Made by a program: the position numbers and the translations under genes. The notes under the pieces are model-generated. The model worked only from the letters and a program-made list of their open reading frames with translations, was not told the origin of the DNA and searched no databases. From IMG/VR virus record IMGVR_UViG_3300046665_000444, positions 1-20,459 of that record: DNA of 20,459 nt; one strand, written 5' to 3'. This DNA is from a virus. Positions 12,221-18,390 of this stretch are shown one piece after another (position 1 is the stretch's first letter; every line of letters begins with the position of its first letter).

Positions 12221-12234
12221 AGAACGGTTGTTCT
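12221..12234. promoter_or_regulatory. LexA-like (SOS) box between the Cys gene and integrase
   Basis: AGAACGGTTGTTCT fits the GAAC-N4-GTTC core of Gram-positive LexA boxes, with symmetric flanking A/T. It touches the -35 of the predicted integrase promoter and lies upstream of the leftward 40-codon gene. A chance hit in a 20-kb window is possible. Confidence 0.4.
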
Positions 12235-12262
12235 TACCATTTATAACTTTAATTATATAATA
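12234..12262 (+). promoter_or_regulatory. Candidate integrase promoter
   Basis: TTACCA, 17 bases, TATAAT, giving a leader of about 105 bases before the integrase ATG. The -10 is perfect, the -35 4/6. The region 12164-12375 holds this promoter, three palindromes and no further gene that I can support. Confidence 0.45.
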
Positions 12263-12375
12263 TACCGTTTTCAGAATATAGCTAGTTTTTTCGACAATTT
12301 ACGACAAAAAGAGTGAAAAAAGATTTATTTCCAATACATCTTTTGGGAGATTTCTTAAATAGGAGAGGTTTTATA

Positions 12376-13791
12376 ATGAAAGTAGTCCTATATGCAAGGG
12401 TATCGACTACTGAACAAGCAGAAGAAGGATATAGTATTGATTCCCAATTAGCGAACTTACGTAAATTTGCAGATAGCCAAAATTGGGAAGTGATAGACGA
12501 ATATGTAGACGAAGGTTTTTCAGCTAAAAATTTGAAACGACCTTCTATAGAGAACTTAATGAATGACGTACCGAAAAAGAAATTTGATGTGGTACTTGTA
12601 TATAAACTAGATAGACTTGTACGGTCAGTGTTAGACCTACATAATTTGCTTAATTTATTTGATAAACATGGTGTAATGTTCCGGTCTGCTACGGAAATGT
12701 TTGATACTACGTCAGCGATGGGACGTTTTTTCATTTCTATAGTGGGATCTATGGCAGCATGGGAACGCGAGAACCTAGGCGAACGTGTTTTTATTAACAT
12801 GAAACATAAAGCTGAAGAAGGTAAACGACCAGGTGGTAAAGCTCCGTTTGGTTATGACGCAGCTAAAGATAGTTTAGTCATTAATGAAGAAGAAGCAAAA
12901 TGGGTACGCTGGATCTTTAACGAATATCGTACAAAAGGAAAAGATATGATTTCCTTTGAATTAAATAGCAGAGGTGTACGCACGAAAAACGGCAGGCTAT
13001 GGTCTAACTCCGTTTTAGATTATTTAATTAATAACCCTGTTTATACCGGGCATATACGCTGGAATAGACGCGATATTTCCGGAAAAGTAAAAGAAGATGT
13101 GATTTTAGTTAAGGGCGATCATGAACCCATCATTTCACAAGATGTATTTGACGAAGCTCAACGCGTTCAAAAAAAGCGATATGTCTTTAAAGAAAAAGGT
13201 AATAAGTTTTACCCTTTCACTGGTATTTTAAAATGCGAACGCTGCGGGATGCCTTTGTATGCAGAACGTGCCAAACGCAAAAATGGATATAGAATTTATT
13301 ATAAGTGCTCAGGAAGATTTAACCATAATATATGTAAGTTGCCTGTTATCCCAACAGAAGTAATTGAAAGTGAATTTCTAAGACTTTTGAAAGCTGACGT
13401 TCTTTACAGTGAGCCTAAAAAAGAAATCGACACATCTAGTATTCAAAAACAACTAAGAGCCTTAGAACGTAAAATAGAACGTTTGAAGGAATTATATATA
13501 GAGGGCGACATCGAAAAAGAAGATTATAACGTAAGAATACGTGAAGCTAAGCAAAAAGAGCTTGCGTTGTGGCAAACCCTTGATGCTAATACCCATAATT
13601 TCTCAAAAGAGCAATTTATTGAAATAGCTTCCAATATTCGCGCAGTATGGCAAGAAGCAACAGACGAAGAACGCAAGAAGGCTGTACACGCCATTATGGA
13701 TTATATATATGTTGATGTCACCAAAGAAAGCCAGCGTACTGTTGGATCATTACCCGAAATTGCATTTACTAGGACGAAAGTTCTATCTTAA
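12376..13791 (+). CDS. int: Large serine recombinase (phage integrase)
   Basis: Catalyses site-specific integration between attP and attB through a serine-DNA linkage. The resolvase domain (1 to about 150) has the catalytic Ser10 in YARVSTTEQ and the conserved YKLDRLVRS near 76-84 and RENLGERV near 131. The recombinase DNA-binding domain spans about 165-280, a zinc ribbon about 287-320 (CERCG ... YYKCSGR ... CKLP), and a coiled coil about 355-405. The 471 residues are typical. GGAGAGG precedes the ATG at 12376; the longer frame has no site. It is followed by an inverted repeat likely to be its attP. Confidence 0.95.
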   Translation: MKVVLYARVSTTEQAEEGYSIDSQLANLRKFADSQNWEVIDEYVDEGFSAKNLKRPSIENLMNDVPKKKFDVVLVYKLDRLVRSVLDLHNLLNLFDKHGVMFRSATEMFDTTSAMGRFFISIVGSMAAWERENLGERVFINMKHKAEEGKRPGGKAPFGYDAAKDSLVINEEEAKWVRWIFNEYRTKGKDMISFELNSRGVRTKNGRLWSNSVLDYLINNPVYTGHIRWNRRDISGKVKEDVILVKGDHEPIISQDVFDEAQRVQKKRYVFKEKGNKFYPFTGILKCERCGMPLYAERAKRKNGYRIYYKCSGRFNHNICKLPVIPTEVIESEFLRLLKADVLYSEPKKEIDTSSIQKQLRALERKIERLKELYIEGDIEKEDYNVRIREAKQKELALWQTLDANTHNFSKEQFIEIASNIRAVWQEATDEERKKAVHAIMDYIYVDVTKESQRTVGSLPEIAFTRTKVLS

Positions 13792-13799
13792 TAGTTGAT

Positions 13800-13839
13800 G
13801 GGTAGCAACAGTATAGGATGCCCTATCATGTTGTTACCC
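13800..13839. other. Candidate attP: 40-bp imperfect inverted repeat just after the integrase
   Basis: Outer arms GGGTAGCAACA (13800-13810) and TGTTGTTACCC (13829-13839) match at 10 of 11 positions; inner arms ATAGG (13813-13817) and CCTAT (13822-13826) match fully; the centre falls in ATGC. Size, imperfect two-zone symmetry and position 9 bases after the integrase stop fit the attP of large serine integrases. No U run flanks it on either strand, which argues against a terminator for the convergent genes. Confidence 0.55.
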
Positions 13840-13861
13840 ACCACATATAAATGCTGTTATA

Positions 13862-14464
13862 TCAACGCGCAGCCTTTTGCGGTTGAATATATTTGAAGAT
13901 TCCCTCTACATCTTTCGTTTGTACGGCATTAAGCGGTTTAAAATCTACGTCATATATTTTATCTGTTAAAATCCAAATAGCAGGGAAACGTTTTGAATGT
14001 ATTTTCCATTCATCCGAATCTTTATAATTCAAATATAATTCTTTTTTATTCTCCATTTGCTTTTTAGAATAAATGTTACGCTGCATTTCTACGCAAAAAG
14101 CAAAACCCTTCCACTTCATAAAAACATCTGGTTCTATTCCTCCCTTAGCTAATGGCTTAAATTCCACCTCAAATACAGAAGGTACTTCATACGCGCATAA
14201 TGTGATATAGAAATTTGCAATAGCTTTAAAATGAGGAATTTTTGTTGAATCCTTTTTAATCGTTCGCTGTATAGGAAAGTAATTAAAAGGGCGTGTATTG
14301 CGGTCTACTTCAATTTGTTTTGTATCAACTAAACGTTTCAATACTCTGTTTGCTACTACGTGAGGGGTTTTATTTTTGACGAAATGCAATTTTATTAATT
14401 GGTCCCGGTCTAACACTCGAAATCTTTTCAAGCTCTCTATAATAGATTTATCACGTTTATTCAT
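13862..14464 (-). CDS. Replication-relaxation family protein
   Basis: A 200-residue protein. The N-terminal winged helix (about 5-60, with RVLDRDQLIKLHFVKN and ANRVLKRLVDTKQIEV) and the rest match the replication-relaxation family seen on plasmids, conjugative elements and Bacillus phages. Residues 111-128 read EPDVFMKWKGFAFCVEMQ, resembling a PD-(D/E)xK nuclease motif but with Q instead of K at the last position, so catalysis is uncertain. Its start overlaps the FtsK-like stop (ATGA). Probably a DNA-binding partner of that ATPase. Confidence 0.75.
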   Translation of the reverse strand: MNKRDKSIIESLKRFRVLDRDQLIKLHFVKNKTPHVVANRVLKRLVDTKQIEVDRNTRPFNYFPIQRTIKKDSTKIPHFKAIANFYITLCAYEVPSVFEVEFKPLAKGGIEPDVFMKWKGFAFCVEMQRNIYSKKQMENKKELYLNYKDSDEWKIHSKRFPAIWILTDKIYDVDFKPLNAVQTKDVEGIFKYIQPQKAAR

Positions 14465-15627
14465 TTTTCATCGTCCTCTTTTGAATTAAAATCTGTTATA
14501 TCATCGTCAAACGGTTCTGTACGGTTCGGATCTTTCGGTATATCGTCGGGAATAGGTATTCTTTTTAATGGTTTAAGCAGCTCCTTAGCTTCTTCTTTTT
14601 CAATCATTGGCGCTTTTAATAAAACAGTTTCATCGTGTCTCATGTAGAATTTACCCTTTTGGCTTTTCTTTATTTTAGAAGCGTCTACGCCGGAATCACT
14701 ACCAAGTGTTATATTGCTGTTTGTTTTATCTGCGTGTCTGAAGGCATAGCGAACGGTTAAATTAGCCTTTATAGCTCCATCAAATATTTTAGCGTCCGGT
14801 CTTTGTACACTGAAGATAACAAACATTAAACACGCTCTACCAAGTGAAACAATCCTTTCAATAATCTGCATGGCTTTTGTATTACCTTTTAACACGACAA
14901 CTTCATCAACACAAAAGAGTATAGGCTTTTTCTTTTCTACTCCTTTTAATTGGTTGTATTCCGTTATGTCCTCCACTTCGTACTTGTCGAATATTTCACA
15001 GCGAACCGTTAATTCTTTTTCAAGCCCTTGCAATGTCTTTAAAACGGCTTTTGGTTCAATGTCTACCGTTTTTACATCCTCACACCTTCTATATAGATGA
15101 AACTGAGCCATTTTTAAGTCAGCCAAATAATACTCTATTTCTCCGCGTCTAAATAACATTAAGCTTACTAAAATCGCTTTAAGCATAACGCTTTTTCCTG
15201 AGCCAGTTTCACCAGCTATTAAAAGGTTTGGATCAGGGGCCATATCATACATAATTAATTCGCCTAAAGCATCATAACCGGCGACAATGGGCACAATCAT
15301 TTTCTTATCACTCATACGCTGCTCTATTTCCTCTAAATCAAATGCAATCTTTTCCGCGAGCTCTTTCTTGAATACCTTGAGAACATACTTTAAGCCATCC
15401 CCTTTTAACTCAAAACTTTTACCGAACGTTTGAGAAAATATATATTTGCTGTCCTCAATCTTTGCTGGATTCATCCCTTGCGGAAGATAAAACACATATT
15501 CCAGATAATCCTTTTTATTATGAAAAGCTCCTATGGATGGAAAACGCCTGATAGGTGTATCACCTTTTTTGAAGTCTAAATACAAGCCAGCCACAACAAA
15601 CGCATTTTTTAAACGAGTTTTATACAT
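14461..15627 (-). CDS. FtsK/SpoIIIE-type DNA translocase ATPase (HerA/TcpA-like)
   Basis: A 388-residue RecA-fold DNA motor without membrane segments. Walker A GETGSGKS is at 139-146, an ADLKMAQF segment follows near 169, Walker B PILFCVDEV with D241 and E242 near 235-243, and SVQRPDAKIFDGAIKANLTV near 278 is typical of FtsK/coupling proteins. The acidic tail (DDDITDFNSKEDDEK) is disordered. AGGA lies 7 bases before the ATG. The 67-residue membrane protein encoded just upstream may anchor it. In phages the role is unclear: DNA segregation, transfer and entry have all been suggested for related elements. Confidence 0.85.
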   Translation of the reverse strand: MYKTRLKNAFVVAGLYLDFKKGDTPIRRFPSIGAFHNKKDYLEYVFYLPQGMNPAKIEDSKYIFSQTFGKSFELKGDGLKYVLKVFKKELAEKIAFDLEEIEQRMSDKKMIVPIVAGYDALGELIMYDMAPDPNLLIAGETGSGKSVMLKAILVSLMLFRRGEIEYYLADLKMAQFHLYRRCEDVKTVDIEPKAVLKTLQGLEKELTVRCEIFDKYEVEDITEYNQLKGVEKKKPILFCVDEVVVLKGNTKAMQIIERIVSLGRACLMFVIFSVQRPDAKIFDGAIKANLTVRYAFRHADKTNSNITLGSDSGVDASKIKKSQKGKFYMRHDETVLLKAPMIEKEEAKELLKPLKRIPIPDDIPKDPNRTEPFDDDITDFNSKEDDEK

Positions 15628-15656
15628 GTAATTGTCCTAAAGTTTTTTGATCACTT

Positions 15657-15860
15657 TTACACCCCCAAAATGAACATGTGTACAATCTTCCACGCGAACC
15701 AAAGAAATGATGTTAAAAAAGTTCCGCCAAGCACCATATTTACAATGCTGTGTATTAAATCTGACTCAATATGTTTGCCTGTATTCACTAACTTTTTTTC
15801 AGCTAACGTTGCAATAATAACCGTACTTCCAACAGCTCCAATGACTAATAATTCACTCAT
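15657..15860 (-). CDS. Small two-pass membrane protein, 67 residues
   Basis: Not recognised. Two hydrophobic segments, about 3-20 and 42-64, flank a charged loop (EKKLVNTGKHIESD). AAAGGAGTG lies 6 bases before the ATG. It is the first gene of the FtsK module and a likely membrane partner of the soluble ATPase, similar in layout to transfer modules of mobile elements. Confidence 0.75.
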   Translation of the reverse strand: MSELLVIGAVGSTVIIATLAEKKLVNTGKHIESDLIHSIVNMVLGGTFLTSFLWFAWKIVHMFILGV

Positions 15861-15987
15861 TTAATTCACTCCTTTAGTTTTAATTATCTGAATATTACGG
15901 CGGCGGCAAAGATGGGTTGAGAAGGGGTGGAGAAAATCTGTTGTTTAGAAAAAGCTAAAAAGCTTACTGGATAGGGTTAAAGGGCTA

Positions 15988-16109
15988 ACTAATATATTAG
16001 TGTAAAAATATCAGATAATATATCGACTCATATATCAGTTACAAGCTAACCGTTTAAATAACTAATATATCTGCCGCGTTTACATTGCTTATATCTCTAA
16101 TATATTAGT
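15988..16109. repeat. Regular array of four CTAATATATTAG palindromes
   Basis: Two perfect 12-base palindromes CTAATATATTAG (15989-16000 and 16097-16108) flank two close variants, CTCATATATCAG (16027-16038) and CTAATATATCTG (16062-16073). The centres are spaced 38, 35 and 35 bp. Weaker ATATCAG-like copies lie at about 16008 and 16020. The array occupies the gap (15861-16217) between the FtsK operon and the XRE gene, so it may be an operator array, an origin or a partition-type site. The rest of the gap (15861-15987) holds no gene that I can support. Confidence 0.7.
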
Positions 16110-16185
16110 GAAGCATGTATATAAAAACTTGTCCTTATAATTTATTTGAAGAAATGATAAAATATATTTTAGAAGGAATTAAACA

Positions 16186-16209
16186 ATGTTTGACGAATAT
16201 ATATACTAG
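16186..16209 (+). CDS. Possible 7-codon leader peptide
   Basis: ATG to TAG encodes MFDEYIY, with AGAAGGA 9 bases upstream and its stop 8 bases before the XRE start. It may only be chance in AT-rich DNA. Confidence 0.25.
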   Translation: MFDEYIY

Positions 16210-16217
16210 GTGATGTT

Positions 16218-16418
16218 ATGAAAAGTAATATTGAAAAACTAATTAATGAAAAAGGATTGTTAAAAAAGTTCGTAGCGAAACAAGTAGGCGTTACCCCGGC
16301 GCAGCTCTCTAACTGGATGCGAGGTAACAACTACCCAACAGCAGACAAACTATTTAAACTAGCTTCTGTTTTAGGTTGCAAAATTGAGGATCTATATAAG
16401 GCGGATGAAGAACAATGA
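16218..16418 (+). CDS. Small XRE family regulator, 66 residues
   Basis: A single-domain helix-turn-helix protein (FVAKQVGVTPAQLSNWMRGN at about 18-37) filling residues 3-60. AGGTGA precedes the ATG. It reads away from the FtsK operon across the palindrome array and is the best candidate to bind it, controlling both units. Its stop overlaps the start of the next gene (ATGA). Confidence 0.85.
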   Translation: MKSNIEKLINEKGLLKKFVAKQVGVTPAQLSNWMRGNNYPTADKLFKLASVLGCKIEDLYKADEEQ

Positions 16419-16738
16419 ATACATGTAAAGATTGTAAGTATTGGGAACGAAACACTAGAGGGTATGAACGAGAATTCGGCTCTTGTAGTGAAATTAATGT
16501 AGGTGGAAACGATGGGATAGAACCTTATAGCTACACAGGAGATGCTCATTTTCACACTGGTGAAAATTTTGGTTGTATTCACTTTGAAAGGGATAAGTCT
16601 TTAAAGAAAGGCGATAAGTTAAAGAGGATTGGTGACGGAAAAATATTTACTTATTCCGGAGAATCCGATTCTGTTGAGTATGTACACGTTGAGGAAATGC
16701 TTGTTCCTGTTAAACTTTCTGATTTTAAGAAACAATAA
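16415..16738 (+). CDS. Cys-motif hypothetical protein, 107 residues
   Basis: Not recognised. The N-terminus MNTCKDCKYWERNTRGYERE followed by FGSC (C4, C7, C24) plus a further FGCIHF near 52-57 suggests one metal site. The C-terminal half (about 58-107, with KKGDKLKRIGDGKIFTYSGE) looks like a small beta domain. It is translationally coupled to the XRE regulator and followed by a terminator, so the two form a small operon. Confidence 0.75.
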   Translation: MNTCKDCKYWERNTRGYEREFGSCSEINVGGNDGIEPYSYTGDAHFHTGENFGCIHFERDKSLKKGDKLKRIGDGKIFTYSGESDSVEYVHVEEMLVPVKLSDFKKQ

Positions 16739-16765
16739 AAGCCCACTCCTAAGAGTGAGCTTTTT
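16738..16765. terminator. Bidirectional terminator between convergent genes
   Basis: Arms AAAGCCCACTC and GAGTGAGCTTT pair at 10 of 11 positions (a G-U pair on the minus strand) around a 4-base loop CTAA, with U runs on both strands. It ends the XRE unit and the lysis operon. Confidence 0.85.
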
Positions 16766-16769
16766 CTAT

Positions 16770-17498
16770 TTAAAACATCATATTCCATGTTTTAACGCCT
16801 ACAATTCCATCAGCAGTAAGCTTCTTTTTCAATTGATAAGCTTGTACATATGACTTAGTGCGTTGACCGTATTCACCATCAATAAGGGCCTCGTTCATCC
16901 CAACAGCTCGTTGAACACGCTTTACGTTAATTCCTTTACTACCTAGCTTTAATACACCAGGATAAGGAACGATAGGCGCTAGATCATCGACAGCGCATTT
17001 TTCTTCCGGTAAAGGTGAACTAACGGTTTTAGAAGGTGAACCAGCAGGAATTTTAGCTCCAGCTCTTAGTTCACTTAGTTCAAGCACAAAGGTGAACTGA
17101 AAATGCGGAGCGTCATAAATCTTTTTCCAATCGCCGCCCCATTCAAGCCCTAGAGCTTTTCCAATAGCACCAACTTCACGATATTTTTTATCAGTGTTAT
17201 CGATTCCGTCTTCTTCTTTATCTAAAATGGCAAAATCAACAGCAAGCCCAAAGTTATGATAAGAAGAACCACCACGAGCATTTGTGACGATAGGACCAGG
17301 CTTTGTTCTTCCTTTCGCATATAAGCCGTTTTGGTAAGCAATCGAACGATAACCTTCCGCAAGAACAAGCTTATACCCAAGTTTGTTATATGCTTCTGTA
17401 ACGATCTGAAGAAATTTTTCAACAAGATAAGGGTGAACTCCCTTCATTTTCTCGTGATTTTTCGCTTTGTTTAAAAGATCATTTAAAGAATATGCCAT
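16770..17498 (-). CDS. Endolysin: M15 L-alanyl-D-glutamate peptidase with peptidoglycan-binding domain
   Basis: Cuts the peptide stem of the cell wall at lysis. Residues 1 to about 150 form a CwlK/VanY-type M15 peptidase with the zinc ligands H81 and D88 in SSYHNFGLAVD and H132 in DAPHFQF. A Ser/Pro-rich linker (about 155-180) leads to a PG_binding_1 domain (about 184-242, KLGSKGINVKRVQRAVG ... DGEYGQRTKSYVQAYQ ... DGIVGVKTW). The ATG at 17498 overlaps the stop of the previous gene (TAATG) and has GGGAGG 10 bases upstream; the upstream TTG is less likely. No signal peptide, so it needs the holin. Confidence 0.93.
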   Translation of the reverse strand: MAYSLNDLLNKAKNHEKMKGVHPYLVEKFLQIVTEAYNKLGYKLVLAEGYRSIAYQNGLYAKGRTKPGPIVTNARGGSSYHNFGLAVDFAILDKEEDGIDNTDKKYREVGAIGKALGLEWGGDWKKIYDAPHFQFTFVLELSELRAGAKIPAGSPSKTVSSPLPEEKCAVDDLAPIVPYPGVLKLGSKGINVKRVQRAVGMNEALIDGEYGQRTKSYVQAYQLKKKLTADGIVGVKTWNMMF

Positions 17499-17704
17499 TA
17501 CGCAACTACCTCCCAATCGTTTCTAAACATGAAATTAATTGTGTAGTCAACATCTTCAGTTTCTCGAATATCTAAAATTTGACCGTCGCGACAATGAATC
17601 ATGATTGTTTTCTTTTCATTATCCCAACGCCAAAAACCACCCCACTCAGGTAATTTAATATCATGACCTCTTTTGCAATATGCGTAAGCAGCTTGAAATA
17701 TCAT
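17498..17704 (-). CDS. Tad2-like (DUF2829) anti-Thoeris protein
   Basis: A 68-residue protein matching the DUF2829/Tad2 pattern: FQAAYAYCKRGHDIKLPEWG near 3-22, an aromatic WRWD, a central IMIHCRDGQILDIRE and the terminal NDWEVV. Tad2 proteins bind the cyclic ADP-ribose-type signal made by Thoeris TIR proteins, so the defence effector stays off. Length and ending are typical. It is overlapped on both sides, by the holin (TAATG) and the endolysin (TAATG), with AAGGGG before its start. Assignment is by motif only; many DUF2829 members are untested. Confidence 0.7.
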   Translation of the reverse strand: MIFQAAYAYCKRGHDIKLPEWGGFWRWDNEKKTIMIHCRDGQILDIRETEDVDYTINFMFRNDWEVVA

Positions 17705-18126
17705 TACACTTCCCCTTCCGATTTTTCTAAAATAGGATTAGGTTTTGTTTCCTCTTGTTTGTTTAACTCAGCTTGTACCACATGCAATTTGTTTGATAGC
17801 CCCGGTAAAACTTTAACACCCATTTGATTTAAGTTTTCTAGGATACTTAACGCTTCATTTGCTATATACCACATGACAGAAGCACCAGCAAAAACACCGT
17901 TTAAATTTAATACTTGATCGACTACGTTTGCTACGATAATAGCAAGAAACATGCCGATTTTACGCGCATAACCATACATAGCGTTACGGCTGCGCAATCT
18001 CTTATTCTTAAAAGCTTTCAAAATGCCTGTGGCAATATCTATGAAGGACATCAAAACCAACAGATCAATAAACTTTACTTTCCCAAACAAATAAATACGA
18101 ACTACTTCTAAATGATCCACCTTCAT
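17704..18126 (-). CDS. Holin, TcdE/phage_holin_4 family
   Basis: Forms membrane lesions that release the endolysin. A 140-residue protein with hydrophobic segments about 20-36, 55-75 and 78-95, and the family motif DLLVLMSFIDIATGILKAFK with LRSRNAMYGYARKIGMF. The C-terminus is polar and charged, as usual. GGGGAGG lies just before the ATG, directly after the terminator at 18139-18170. It starts the cassette holin, Tad2-like, endolysin. Confidence 0.9.
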   Translation of the reverse strand: MKVDHLEVVRIYLFGKVKFIDLLVLMSFIDIATGILKAFKNKRLRSRNAMYGYARKIGMFLAIIVANVVDQVLNLNGVFAGASVMWYIANEALSILENLNQMGVKVLPGLSNKLHVVQAELNKQEETKPNPILEKSEGEV

Positions 18127-18138
18127 TACCTCCCCAAT

Positions 18139-18170
18139 AAAAAAAGCAGGGAAAATTATTCCCCGCTTTT
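18139..18170 (-). terminator. Terminator or attenuator directly upstream of the holin
   Basis: On the minus strand a 12-bp stem AAAAGCGGGGAA/TTCCCTGCTTTT (one G-U pair), a 5-base loop and a U run. It contains the stop codon of the upstream membrane protein and lies only about 13 bases before the holin start, so lysis genes need readthrough, antitermination or a promoter that I do not see. Confidence 0.75.
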
Positions 18171-18380
18171 CTCCTGCTCAGCTAAGCGTTTCGCTTCGCG
18201 TTGTTCTAATGATTTTTGTAGCACCGGGTCTACTTTCGATGGTAGCATAGCCAACGCAAGTACTATAAGTACCGCAACAAAGATGGCAACCCATAACCAC
18301 CACGGCTTATCAGGAATAACCGTAAAGACTACCCCCACAGCAATTAATAAATATGATGCAATCCAATGATACCAATGCAT
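18156..18380 (-). CDS. Small two-pass membrane protein, 74 residues
   Basis: Not recognised. Two hydrophobic helices (about 5-22 and 26-46) and a charged tail EQREAKRLAEQEKSGE. GGAGG lies 6 bases before the ATG and overlaps the stop of the upstream gene. It may assist lysis (a second holin-type protein) or belong with the large polyvalent protein; the sequence does not decide. Confidence 0.7.
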   Translation of the reverse strand: MHWYHWIASYLLIAVGVVFTVIPDKPWWLWVAIFVAVLIVLALAMLPSKVDPVLQKSLEQREAKRLAEQEKSGE

Positions 18381-18390
18381 GAACTTCCTC

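Noticed and set aside
12221-12234. LexA-like box as firm evidence of SOS control
   Set aside because: One GAAC-N4-GTTC in about 20 kb can occur by chance and one core base departs from the usual consensus; kept only as a candidate.
12282-12800. 172-residue open frame on the minus strand inside the integrase gene
   Set aside because: It lies opposite a clear serine recombinase, has no ribosome site and a Ser/Thr-rich shadow composition.
13800-13839. Inverted repeat after integrase read as a terminator
   Set aside because: No U run on either strand, and mismatches split the stem; attP fits better. A weak terminator role is not excluded.
15961-16217. CRISPR-like spaced repeats in the FtsK-XRE gap
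   Set aside because: Units are 12-base palindromes with 23-26 base gaps, only four copies, no cas genes; an operator or origin array is the better reading.
18156-18380. Calling the 74-residue membrane protein a second holin
   Set aside because: Only two hydrophobic helices and position support it; no family motif is seen.
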